Source: G965250275 sp965250275 (GTDB taxonomy: Bacteria; Pseudomonadota; Alphaproteobacteria; Rhodobacterales; Rhodobacteraceae). Taken from it: a stretch of DNA of 64,000 nt. The position numbers and the translations under genes are program-made. The stretch spans positions 620,001-684,000 of the forward strand of contig OZ252297.1 of NCBI GenBank assembly GCA_965250275.1, in the 5' to 3' direction. The notes under the pieces were generated by a model. That model worked only from the letters and a program-made list of their open reading frames with translations. It did not search any database and was not told the DNA's origin. This document shows positions 8,952 through 17,437 of this stretch, one piece after another; the stretch's first letter is position 1; each line of letters opens with the position of its first letter.

Positions 8952-9228
8952 CTCGCAGACCTTCCTCTCGTTTGAGTAGCCAGGCCCCTGAAGACCGGAA
9001 AATCCCTTCGAAGTTGTTCGGATCGCATGCTCAACGACGCAGGCGGTCGTTCGGCCCTCGGAACACTCAGAATTACCGTTGATTGCCCGTCTAAGCGAAA
9101 CTCATTCTGATTGCGTCGGCGCACTAGCCCTCCAATCACCGAAACTCCAAGCAATGCCGCCAAGTTGGATTTGTTGGCAATCGCGCGAGGAATTGAACTC
9201 ATGACGGATCGAGTTCTTAGCCGTTTCT

Positions 9229-10338
9229 TCACAGATAGTTCAGCATTCTCGACACCCAGAAGAGGATTTCGGCCAGAGCCGCAATCGCTCCGGCTTGTTC
9301 GGTGATAATCAAGGCTGTGCCAGAAGATCCAAATCTTGCGGCATCGTCATTCACATCTGCCGGAACGGCCATGGTGACGATGTAGCTGGAGGCGCCAGAC
9401 AGTTCCCTCAGGCTCGGCAATCCGTTGCGCGCGTCCAGTGTCCCTTCCTGTGTTGCTGGCGGAATCGATTCAATGGTTGCCTCAAAGTACTGTCCCGGCA
9501 TTGTCCCCAAAGCCACCCGTACGGGATCGCCAACGGAAACATTGCCAAGGCTACTTTGCGGAAAGCTGGCGACAAGAATGCGATCTGTCGGAACAACGAA
9601 ATTGATCGCTCCTTGCAATGTCGAGACCCTGTTGCCCACGCGGAGTGACAAGCCGGTGACAATACCATCGGCTGGGGCGCGTACAACTGTTTGCTCCAGA
9701 GTCCAGCGCGCTTGCACCAGGGCCTCTTCAACTTCAACCACCCCGACATCAACCCCGTCGACCTGAGCGGCTATCCGGCGCTCTAGCCCCGCCTTACGCG
9801 CGTTCGCGGCACGCAGACCAGCCTGTAGCTGGTCAATGGTAGAAACGGCTTCTTGCAGCTGGAATTCCGTAGATGCGCCCCGATTGGCCAATTCGATGAT
9901 GTCATCACGTCGTTGAATGCCAAAGTCCAATTGCGCATCGAGCGATGCAATTTCAGCCTCAGCTGCGATAAGATCAGTTTTGAGTTGATCGGCGGCAGAC
10001 TTTGCCGAGGCAAGTGAGGCTTCCAGACGCGCAACCTCTGCTGCTGCGTTTGTGTCGTCTATTCGGAAGAGAATATCACCTTTGTTAACTGGTTGATTGG
10101 CACTGACGGACACTTCTGTAACGGGTCCGGATACATTCGGCGCAATATTGATGACTGAACCTTGCACCGAGACAGGGCCCGTGGGCGTGGTATGGTTCAG
10201 CGCGCCGATAACCACCAAAGCAATCACCAGAGCCCCACCATACACGATCGATTTGGAAGCGCCGTTCCACGGCAACAATTTGAACTTGAAGAAGATCAAC
10301 CATGAAACGCCGAAGTATAATGCGAGTACTATGAGCAT
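9229..10338 (-). CDS. HlyD/EmrA-type membrane fusion protein
   Basis: 369 aa. Two hydrophobic segments (~1-17 and ~30-47) anchor the N-terminus. The biotinyl-lipoyl-like half-motif follows (VSVSANQPVNKGDILFRID), then a long coiled-coil hairpin (~95-200, rich in A, E and Q), then the beta-barrel part with APADGIVTGLSLRVGNRV. The double-TM start resembles the YibH/AaeA branch rather than RND adaptors. An AGGA site precedes the ATG at 10338. It follows the barrel protein gene by 130 bp on the same strand. No inner-membrane transporter gene is adjacent, which is unusual for an adaptor. Confidence 0.9.
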   Translation of the reverse strand: MLIVLALYFGVSWLIFFKFKLLPWNGASKSIVYGGALVIALVVIGALNHTTPTGPVSVQGSVINIAPNVSGPVTEVSVSANQPVNKGDILFRIDDTNAAAEVARLEASLASAKSAADQLKTDLIAAEAEIASLDAQLDFGIQRRDDIIELANRGASTEFQLQEAVSTIDQLQAGLRAANARKAGLERRIAAQVDGVDVGVVEVEEALVQARWTLEQTVVRAPADGIVTGLSLRVGNRVSTLQGAINFVVPTDRILVASFPQSSLGNVSVGDPVRVALGTMPGQYFEATIESIPPATQEGTLDARNGLPSLRELSGASSYIVTMAVPADVNDDAARFGSSGTALIITEQAGAIAALAEILFWVSRMLNYL

Positions 10339-10468
10339 CCTGTGTTCCTACGATGTGTTTTTTGTTCGGGCTGACTTGCGCAATCATACTGTGACACAGT
10401 TTGACCGAGCATCCTTGCAGCCCGTTCAAAACTTCAAGATGACAGCCGCTCGCTCAACTATGTTTGGT

Positions 10469-11200
10469 TCAAAAGGACAGTTTGGCTCCAACGATCGGCC
10501 CCGAAAATGAAAGCGCCGATAGAAGATTTGAGTTACTTATGTCCCAATCCAGGTGGCGATACCCGAGACTCAGTTGCCAGTTGTTGATGCGATAATCGAA
10601 GGTCAGGCTCGCTTGCCAAGTCAAGTCGCTGTCGCCAGCACCGATGTCACCATAGTATGAGATAGCCCATTTCTCGCTCAGAGGATGAAAGCCCCGCAAA
10701 CCGATGATTGCGTCGGTGTTGTTGATCTTTTCGGACAATCGCTGTGATCCAGCACCGACCGCCAAATTTGCAGTGGTGTCCATATCAAGATAGCGAAAGC
10801 CACCAAAGGCAACCAGTTGCCCCGTTTGATCTGATCGCAGATCATAGCCAGCGGAACCGGTGAACACGAAGCCTTCAACATCCGCGTCTGCGCTCGCAGG
10901 GATTCCGGGACCGACCGCAGCATTGCTGCCGCTACTCAAGTCTAAGTACTGAAAGTCCCCCAAGAACGACCAGGGACCTCGGTTCGCTTCGAGCGCGCCC
11001 ATGAGGCCGAAGTCGAGATTGTCGAGAATGTCAGAGAAACTGACGGACATATCTTGCCCGGTGACCGTTCTCCCACCCAATTCGGGTGCCCAGAGATAGA
11101 GGAATGCTCGGAAGTTCCAATCGCTTTCTTGCGCAGTGACCGGAGTAAACATCGATGCAAATACAGCCGAAAGTAGCAACGGTCTCTTGAATATTGGCAT
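10469..11200 (-). CDS. Outer-membrane beta-barrel protein
   Basis: 243 aa with a Sec signal peptide ending at PVTAQ (~24). The mature part has alternating amphipathic strands rich in G, Y and W (FRAFLYLWAPELGG, WSFLGDFQYLDLSSG, WQLSLGYRHLDWDI) and ends in a C-terminal Phe (GAKLSF), the usual BAM recognition end. This pattern matches a common but functionally uncharacterised Rhodobacterales barrel family. It lies 107 bp downstream of sulfatase 2 on the same strand, so it may be co-transcribed and admit or bind the sulfated substrate. That is inference. Confidence 0.88.
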   Translation of the reverse strand: MPIFKRPLLLSAVFASMFTPVTAQESDWNFRAFLYLWAPELGGRTVTGQDMSVSFSDILDNLDFGLMGALEANRGPWSFLGDFQYLDLSSGSNAAVGPGIPASADADVEGFVFTGSAGYDLRSDQTGQLVAFGGFRYLDMDTTANLAVGAGSQRLSEKINNTDAIIGLRGFHPLSEKWAISYYGDIGAGDSDLTWQASLTFDYRINNWQLSLGYRHLDWDISNSNLLSALSFSGPIVGAKLSF

Positions 11201-11307
11201 TGGGTCTATCCCTTCTGTTGGCCGGCGTTTCGTGGTGGCATTCGCCGTAGGAAGTTTGGCAAGAGCGGCCGGTCTCCACGAAGATTCTCGTTGAGACCGG
11301 TGTCGCT

Positions 11308-12975
11308 TTACTGCTGGGGGGAGTCGCGGCGCACGACGAATGCATCTACGGCGGCCTGCGTTTCTGGGCGAATGTTGATGATACCCTCGTAGGGCGTCCC
11401 AAACGCGGGCGGCGTGTCCGGGTAGCGTTCTTTTCTCGCCTTGTGGCGCAGGAGGATACGAACAAACTCTTGTCCACCCCAGGCGCCGACTTCAGTCGAT
11501 ACTGGATACTCTTCCCGGGTATCACGGTAGAGGTTGAAGAACTTGGCGGTAATTGGATTTGCGCCGGGTGGAGGAAGTTTCAGCTTTAGCTGGTCTTTGA
11601 CGATCTGTTCGGGCTTGTTGCCACTGTAGATGATGATGTGGTCGCGACGGGCTTTGCTTTCGTCCTTGAACAACAGCGCGGCGGACTGATCTACGCCATC
11701 GACCAAGCGGTCGCGCGGTATGTACGGATCTGCACCCGCAAAACGCGCCAAAGTAGTGTAGAGGTCGGAGACGTGGATGATGCTGTTCAGAAGGCCGTCT
11801 GCTTCAATCATACCTGGCCAGCGGATGAATGCATCTACCCGCACACCTCCTTCGGTGGTGTCAGCCTTGCCGCCCCGAAAAATCATAGGAGTGAAACCGG
11901 ATTGCGGCGAGTATTTGGTGAAGTGCCCGTTGTCGCCCATCAGAACGACAATCGTATTGTCTGCGACACCCAGGCTCTCCATTTCATCGAAGAGTTCACC
12001 CAACCACTGATCCAACAACTGCATCTTGTCGACGTAGAGGCCGGCATTTACTGACTCTGGACCAGAGCGACCCGCTCGGGTGTTGTCCAAAGGAATCATC
12101 GGCCAGTACTGCAGGAAGAACGGCTCGTCGCCAGCGGCAAGCCTCGCCAGTTCCTCCATCGTTTTGTCTTGGAAGGCTTGGTTCATCTCGTCATATTTGG
12201 CTGCGTTCCAGCGCTCGCCAGCCTCCATCCGGATTTCGCGGATGGGGCCGCCAGCCGTACCTTCAATGACGGTCATCATCGCCGAGGCATCCGGGCGAAA
12301 GAAGTTGTCAATCGTATAGTCGTCTTCGAAGTCAGCTATGGCGACCGACACCTGTTCTTTAATCGCATCATCGTTGAAAATTGTCAGTTGGCCCTGCTGG
12401 TGCACCGCCATTTGCGCATAATCAAAACCATTGTTCATGGCCCAGCTTTCAGCGACGTCGCCCATATGCCACTTGCCGACGTGGCTGGTCGCATAGCCCG
12501 CTTGTTTCAGCACCTCGGGCAAAATCACTTCGCTGCCTGGAAGGCCAAAGCCGGCGATATCCACGGCGGTGTCCCCCATGCCCATCCGCACCGGTAGGCG
12601 CCCGGTCATCTGGGCCACCCGCGTGGGCGTGCACGATGGCTCGGTGTACATCCGCACCATGCGCAGAGCTTCGTCCGAGAAATTATTGATGTTCGGGGTC
12701 TGATACCCACGGATCGCGTTTAGTTCTGGAATTCCCATGTCGCCAAAACCGAGATCGTCAATGAGAATACTCACGATGTTTGGCGGCTGACCTCCGTTCT
12801 GCTCTCGAAACTCGGAGAGTCTTTCCTCGACCGCGGCATCGTCCTGAGCCCATTGATCGGAATGCTGCGAAAGCAAAATGTAGTATTCAGAATCGTGTAT
12901 GATTGGGCCTTCTTGCGCCGTGGTGGAGTGCGCAATGCACATAAGCGGTAGCAATACCAGGTGACCGAGTTTCAT
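11308..12975 (-). CDS. Secreted arylsulfatase, module 2
   Basis: 555 aa. A signal peptide of about 21 residues ends at STTAQ, and the mature protein starts EGPIIHD. The sulfatase core has metal-binding D73/D74 in ILIDDLGFGDMG and the formylglycine motif C115-T-P-T-R119. HVGKWHMGD supplies the usual Lys/His of the active site, and GDNGHF the second metal-binding Asp/Asn. Its start overlaps the stop of the small partner gene by ATGA, so translation is probably coupled. It is a paralogue of the sulfatase at 5637. It is expected to hydrolyse sulfate esters in the periplasm; the natural substrate is unknown. Confidence 0.93.
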   Translation of the reverse strand: MKLGHLVLLPLMCIAHSTTAQEGPIIHDSEYYILLSQHSDQWAQDDAAVEERLSEFREQNGGQPPNIVSILIDDLGFGDMGIPELNAIRGYQTPNINNFSDEALRMVRMYTEPSCTPTRVAQMTGRLPVRMGMGDTAVDIAGFGLPGSEVILPEVLKQAGYATSHVGKWHMGDVAESWAMNNGFDYAQMAVHQQGQLTIFNDDAIKEQVSVAIADFEDDYTIDNFFRPDASAMMTVIEGTAGGPIREIRMEAGERWNAAKYDEMNQAFQDKTMEELARLAAGDEPFFLQYWPMIPLDNTRAGRSGPESVNAGLYVDKMQLLDQWLGELFDEMESLGVADNTIVVLMGDNGHFTKYSPQSGFTPMIFRGGKADTTEGGVRVDAFIRWPGMIEADGLLNSIIHVSDLYTTLARFAGADPYIPRDRLVDGVDQSAALLFKDESKARRDHIIIYSGNKPEQIVKDQLKLKLPPPGANPITAKFFNLYRDTREEYPVSTEVGAWGGQEFVRILLRHKARKERYPDTPPAFGTPYEGIINIRPETQAAVDAFVVRRDSPQQ

Positions 12976-13250
12976 TTTGTATCTTCGCCTTTTTGCGCTT
13001 CTGTAGGTGGTTGCTCTTTTGAGTTGCGAGCGCTCTTGATCCTCGACAGGTAGTTGCGAATTTCGTCTTCCAGGCTTGAAAGACTGTCGGCCAAGAGATC
13101 AGCCAAAGCCGCGTCAGCAGGCTTGACACTCGACAAACTGAGGTAGTCACCGCAGATCTCAGAAAAGACGGCATCGTTTCCGGCGAGTTCGAAGAGTAGT
13201 TCTTCATCGCTTTCGAACATCAATGCTAGCTTTGAACCTGATACATCCAC
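12972..13250 (-). CDS. Small sulfatase-partner protein, module 2
   Basis: 92 aa, acidic and helical, with no signal peptide or recognised domain. The C-terminal tail is polar and low-complexity (KEQPPTEAQKGEDTK). It resembles the 84-aa partner of module 1 over its central ~60 residues (EICGDYL, then a helix ending in YLSRIKS). Its stop overlaps the sulfatase start by 4 nt, the strongest sign that the two products are made together. As the first gene of its operon it faces the divergent TPR regulator. Possible roles are an accessory factor for the regulator or for the sulfatase; neither is shown. Confidence 0.75.
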   Translation of the reverse strand: MDVSGSKLALMFESDEELLFELAGNDAVFSEICGDYLSLSSVKPADAALADLLADSLSSLEDEIRNYLSRIKSARNSKEQPPTEAQKGEDTK

Positions 13251-13322
13251 TTGCTTGACTCACTGTCAGTTTCGACAGAACCGCTATCATGTGACATGTG
13301 GGCTGTAGACGTATTACACTGC

Positions 13323-13337
13323 GTGTTACGGTTACAT
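13323..13337. promoter_or_regulatory. Dyad-like element in the divergent promoter of module 2
   Basis: GTGTTACGGTTACAT is an imperfect dyad (5 of 7 arm positions pair). It matches the perfect dyad of module 1 (7596) at 11 of 15 positions, including the centre TACGGT. It lies 73 bp upstream of the small partner gene and 55 bp upstream of the TPR gene. It is a candidate operator; binding is inferred only from recurrence. Confidence 0.4.
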
Positions 13338-13391
13338 GAGTGCACAGACTGTCTGATTTTTACTCATATTTTCAACGCCCTAAGATGAACA

Positions 13392-14735
13392 ATGAAACGA
13401 ACGCCAGACTCCGCTGTTACATCCGAAGAGATCGTTGAAGCATTGAATAAGGCGCTATCAAGCGAGGAGTTTGATGGAGCAGACCGCCTGAAGGATTTCT
13501 TGACCTACGTGGTTCAAGAAAGTGTGGAGGGGCGTGGCGGCGAAATCCTCGGCAAAAGGATAGCGCAGGATGTGTATGGCAGGTCTGCAGCACAGGACAG
13601 TATGACCGCAAACGTTGTCCGGGTAGACGCTGGCCGACTGCGGCGGCGACTTGATCTCTATTACGGCAAAGAAGGTAAGGAAGATGCTGTTCGAATACAC
13701 ATCGACAGAGGAGGGTATGCCCCCCGGTTTGCATACTTGGAAAGCAGCGAAAACGAGCAGTCATTAGCGAGCACGAAGGGACAAGAGCGCGAATTCTCTG
13801 CCTCCAGGGTCGCTTGGATCGCAACAGCGGTTGCAGCGGCGATTGCGCTTGTTGTTGTTATCATCGCGCTGCTCCCTCAACGCTCCGCAAGGGACGTTCA
13901 AGCTCAAAACTACGAAACATTAGATAGACGCGCAGAACGCGAGGTCTTGTTCGAAGTATCACCTGCTTCGCTTCAAGCCATCAACTTGGCCGAAGAGGCC
14001 AGAACGATGATGTTTCCCGCCACCCAACCCACCCGTCTTCTCGCAGCTTTGACACTATTCGAAGAGGCCATCGAACTCGATCCAACATACTTTGGAGGCT
14101 TCGCCGGGGCGGCACAGGCGTCCGCGATGTTTGGAGGTTTGGCTCCCACAGGGGACAGACGTGACGAAATGCTGTCAAGGGCCAGAACCTATGCTGAAAA
14201 AGCAGTGAGTTTGGATCCTGCGTCCGCTTGGAGCCAGTCAAGCTTGGCTTTGGTTAACATGTTCGAACGCAATTTTGACGAAGCCAATCGTTTGTCACAG
14301 CGCGCTGTTCTGCTTGATCCCACAGATTTAATCTCATTGGAAATTGATGCGATTGTCGCCTTTTTTTCGGGAGACTTCGACAGAGCGCGGACAAGCTCGT
14401 CACCCGATCAGCATCAAGAAAGGTCAGGGTCCAGATTTCCCTGGCGGAGTGTTTACGGCAATGCATCATTTTACCTGGGTGACTATGAAACGGCGGTCGA
14501 GTTCCTCTTGGCAGCCGCCGAGAATGGAGAACCGATTAGCGAGATCAGCACCGCTCACTTGATTGCCTCCTTGTATGCTTCAGGCAGTCGGAAAAAAGCG
14601 CAAAAGTACCTTGACGAATATGTCGTGGCCTGGCCCGAAAGCAGGCTAGAAGAACTCATGTATCGCTTGTTCCAGGACCCAGCGAACGCAGACGCATTAA
14701 TCTCAGAACTGCGAGAACTTGGTTGGAGAGGCTAG
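13392..14735 (+). CDS. Membrane-anchored TPR protein with N-terminal DNA-binding-like domain, module 2
   Basis: 447 aa, paralogue of the protein at 7626. The N-terminal module (~13-113) has VVRVDAGRLRRRL and ends RGGYAPRF. The TM helix is ~139-161, and TPR-like helices follow with FEVSPASLQAINLAEEAR, the best conserved stretch between the two. Residues ~330-345 (around TSSSPDQHQERS) do not resemble the paralogue, while another frame of the same DNA does. This suggests two compensating indels. The gene is divergent from the small protein and sulfatase 2 and probably controls them. Confidence 0.83.
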   Translation: MKRTPDSAVTSEEIVEALNKALSSEEFDGADRLKDFLTYVVQESVEGRGGEILGKRIAQDVYGRSAAQDSMTANVVRVDAGRLRRRLDLYYGKEGKEDAVRIHIDRGGYAPRFAYLESSENEQSLASTKGQEREFSASRVAWIATAVAAAIALVVVIIALLPQRSARDVQAQNYETLDRRAEREVLFEVSPASLQAINLAEEARTMMFPATQPTRLLAALTLFEEAIELDPTYFGGFAGAAQASAMFGGLAPTGDRRDEMLSRARTYAEKAVSLDPASAWSQSSLALVNMFERNFDEANRLSQRAVLLDPTDLISLEIDAIVAFFSGDFDRARTSSSPDQHQERSGSRFPWRSVYGNASFYLGDYETAVEFLLAAAENGEPISEISTAHLIASLYASGSRKKAQKYLDEYVVAWPESRLEELMYRLFQDPANADALISELRELGWRG

Positions 14736-14846
14736 GATTGGCTGGCCAGTTCTACTGTTTTGAGCCGAATTCGCACCTCCTGCTTTTGAGCTTTGCCCTA
14801 GGTATCGCAAGCGAGCGGCCCAAGACCGCTGATCGAGTGGCGCGTT

Positions 14847-14908
14847 GTCCGCAAAGCGGTCGTAGGTACAACATACAGCGAACGCCCGCTTCGAGCCTGA
14901 GCCGGGCG
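14847..14908 (+). repeat. Degenerate intergenic repeat, copy 3
   Basis: It has GTCCGC-AAA-GCGGTC at 14847-14861, then 26 nt, then GCTTCGAGC at 14888-14896. The 41-nt landmark spacing equals that at 1216. It lies in the 300-bp gap 14736-15035 after the TPR gene, where no gene is seen. Confidence 0.45.
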
Positions 14909-15035
14909 ATTAAGAACTGAAAATCTGTGCACTTGCGTACAACACTCAGCGCCGACCGATCGCGAATGGCCGCGGTTTGATCCGAATTTGGGGCAAAATC
15001 GTAAGCAAGTTGAACCCAATGCTATGGATCGCGAC

Positions 15036-15566
15036 ATGCACTCTAACCACTTTCGACCATCTTTTTCTTTGCTCTGCTCAGTGTTTGTGGCGGCGTTCGC
15101 GGCGACGTCGGTGCATGCTGACCTGCGCGCTAGCTTCATTGAGGGCGCCCCCAAGGATCGCTTTCAGATCGCGAACGAAAGTGCGTGCATCCTTAAAGAT
15201 GCCGAAGTGCTGGTTGATCTGTCCACCTCTTCGGCGGGTTTGATCTTTGACGTCACCAATGAAGGGGCGGGAGTGGAGGTTTACCAACCGCTTGAAATCG
15301 TGGCGGGCTCAGACCGGCTGTCGAAGATACCAGACGTAGAAGACGGGCAGTCCAGTATTCGATTGGAAGTCACAGCCCTTAGCCCCGGAGAAGCAATCGC
15401 ATTTACAATTGATGTTGACGATACACTCGGCCGCCGTGCAATCACGGTATCTCGGGCCGAGATAGCGGGCGCATCGGTTGTCCTTCTGCAAGGCGGCGTT
15501 AGCACCTCGGCCATGTTTACAGAACGTGCAGAGGCTTCAGTGGGCCTCTCCGATTGCAATGTATAG
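15036..15566 (+). CDS. Secreted protein of the 'aggregation factor core' type
   Basis: 176 aa from the ATG at 15036; ATG 15024 and TTG 14988 are alternative in-frame starts and none has a strong ribosome site. A signal peptide ends near SVHAD. The mature protein is beta-rich with two Cys, and carries GAPKDRF, GLIFDVTNEGAGVEVYQPLE and IDVDDTLGRRAITVS. These are stretches I recall from small Rhodobacterales proteins annotated as aggregation factor core. No enzyme motif is visible. It stands alone between the repeat-bearing gap and a 1-kb gene-free stretch. Confidence 0.65.
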   Translation: MHSNHFRPSFSLLCSVFVAAFAATSVHADLRASFIEGAPKDRFQIANESACILKDAEVLVDLSTSSAGLIFDVTNEGAGVEVYQPLEIVAGSDRLSKIPDVEDGQSSIRLEVTALSPGEAIAFTIDVDDTLGRRAITVSRAEIAGASVVLLQGGVSTSAMFTERAEASVGLSDCNV

Positions 15567-16616
15567 GCTTCTATCGATCGCGGCGCTGCTTTCGATGCAA
15601 GCGTTCGATCGATTGCCACGTAGTGTTTTCGAAAGTCAACCAATCGTTCATCACGCGATGTTTTTTATTGAGCGGACGCTCCCGCGGGCAGGTTATACAG
15701 GATCGTTGTCATATGGTGCTTTGGTTGGATACAGTCCAATGAAACGAGCCTGAGTTCGCAAGCCCGGTTTATTGCAAGTCGTTGCAATATGAACATTGCC
15801 TTGGATCGATGGCGTTTCTTGCTTCCCTGGTGCACAAACGTACAGGTAGTCATAGAGCACACAAAGGCCATGGCGCCATTTTTTCCGTTTTTTTCTGGCG
15901 TTTGGCCTGGGCCCTTTATGCATTGGGATCAGATACTTGGATGCCGTTGGGCTCTGCAGGGAATCCGAGGCGGTTTCATTGGCTCAAAGACTCTTGCCAA
16001 GAAACAGCCAAAGACCTTTTCTCCATTCCTTGGCGGCCGGCTCTAGTTGCTTGACGCCCTAAGGCTTACGTCGACAAAACTGAAATGGCATTGAGTATTT
16101 TAGGGTTAGGTTGGATGGCATCCATTCAAAGATCTTCAAACAATTTCATGTCACATTGAGGTCTTTCGGAGAACTTTCGGTTAGCAGCACAATGAAAAGA
16201 AGAAACGCAGCTCTGAGCATACAAATGGGGTGTTCCGTGCGACCAGATTTGTTTATGCGATGGTAGAAACCAATGGTTTTTCTGTGCGGCCGCGTGCCGG
16301 GGTCTACCTATAAGCTGGCCCGTCCATACATACGGCTTGACCAATTGATGCTTCGAGGTGCCAACCTTGCCCGAAGCGTCAAGAGCACTTCGGGCAGATT
16401 GTATCGCCATTTCACTTGGCAGATGAGAGTCAACCTGGACTTATTTTGTTAAGACCTGCTTCTGATAGCAGATAAACAGCTCGATCTTTTATCTTGTGCC
16501 CTTGAAATAGTAAGGGTTTCTTCGTTTTGTAGACGGTAAAACACTAAACTATACCAAATTCGTCATGAACTCTGTGACAGCGCGGCATCTTTCTAGCGAC
16601 ATTCCTTGAAACATTG
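15567..16616. other. 1.05-kb stretch without a convincing gene
   Basis: Both strands have short open frames, for example minus 16126-16410 and plus 15559-15753, but none shows a domain, a ribosome site or coding-like composition. Homopolymer tracts (T runs near 15660 and 15890) and lower GC than downstream suggest decayed DNA. It could contain the far remains of the tRNA-Leu-associated element. Confidence 0.45.
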
Positions 16617-17114
16617 TCATCGGAGTTTAGACGGTTTGTCTTCACTCTGGTGATGGGGGAATGATTTTCCGTTTTTTCCTTCAGGATTGTTCGCGCGAAG
16701 CTTGGATACGGGAAAATCCTTTCCGGGCCTCCAATCCTTGTAGAGGCGGCGGCCACTCGTTTCAGGTTTGTTTGGAAGTTCAATTTCCGTGAGTTCGAAG
16801 GTGCTCGCCTTGGCGCTTCCATACAGGCCCAGGCAGGCAGCTTCGCTCAAAACTAGAAATCCCTTCGCCTGGAGGTCGTGAAAGGCTCTTGCGGCGGTGT
16901 TCCGGCTTACCCCCATGCGATCAGCTGCTTGACGAACGCTCAACCAGATGCGCCCGTTATTGTTGTTTTTCGGTCCATGCCACTCAAGCCTAAGCCATGG
17001 GTAAAGCGCCTGAGCGACTGGCGACAAAGCCCGCCAAGCATCGGTTTGCATTACGTTTCGGACAAGCTTTGTGTAGTGAGCTTCTCGCCTTTCATTCTTT
17101 GGATCGCGGCCCAT
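16617..17114 (-). CDS. Helix-turn-helix protein of the integrated element
   Basis: 165 aa, no signal peptide. A winged-helix/GntR-like segment lies at ~55-95: IWLSVRQAADRMGVSRNTAARAF is a clear helix-turn-helix, followed by LQAKGFL as the wing. The N-terminus (HYTKLVRNVMQTDAWRALS) resembles replication or control proteins carried by Rhodobacterales plasmids and islands. The C-terminal ~40 residues are basic and disordered. The start is 3 nt after the stop of the AlpA-type gene, so they form one transcript. Role: probably element control or replication-like initiation; not certain. Confidence 0.75.
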   Translation of the reverse strand: MGRDPKNERREAHYTKLVRNVMQTDAWRALSPVAQALYPWLRLEWHGPKNNNNGRIWLSVRQAADRMGVSRNTAARAFHDLQAKGFLVLSEAACLGLYGSAKASTFELTEIELPNKPETSGRRLYKDWRPGKDFPVSKLRANNPEGKNGKSFPHHQSEDKPSKLR

Positions 17115-17117
17115 CTT

Positions 17118-17351
17118 TCAATCCTCCACTTCATTTTTCGATGGGACCTGCGCCGATTCTTTCGTTTGTCGTGGGCCGGTCGCCTGAGAAAGTGCTTCGA
17201 TAGCCGCATCGATGTCAGCTTCCTTCCAAAACAGGCGGGAGCCAATTTTTTGGGGTTTGGGCAAGCGCCCTAAACTCACGTCACGATAGATTGTAGTGCG
17301 GCCGCGGCCGCCGAGTTTGCGCTGCAATTCTTGGAAAGACAGGTATTTCAT
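17118..17351 (-). CDS. AlpA-family/excisionase-type HTH regulator
   Basis: 77 aa from the ATG at 17351 with an AAAGGTG site; the frame opens further upstream without a start signal. The sequence is a MerR/AlpA-like helix-turn-helix: FQELQRKLGGRGRTTIYRDV, then GRLPKPQKIGSRLFWKEADI, the wing that marks AlpA proteins. AlpA-like factors switch on or direct the integrase of P4-type islands. It sits 3 nt before the HTH gene and in the same orientation as the integrase. Confidence 0.85.
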   Translation of the reverse strand: MKYLSFQELQRKLGGRGRTTIYRDVSLGRLPKPQKIGSRLFWKEADIDAAIEALSQATGPRQTKESAQVPSKNEVED

Positions 17352-17437
17352 GGTGCACCTTTGATTCTGTTGATGCACAAAAGAGACTATGGGACCGAAG
17401 CTTAGAGGCGGGGGGTAAAAATGGAATTCTCGACCTC

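Noticed and set aside
8948..9232. GTG-started 94-codon frame overlapping the HlyD stop
   Set aside because: Arg-rich, no domain, no ribosome site, and it runs antisense into the end of the TPR gene. Probably fortuitous.
15559..15753. Short frame with a hydrophobic start just after the aggregation-factor-like gene
   Set aside because: No ribosome site and the C-terminal part is not coding-like.
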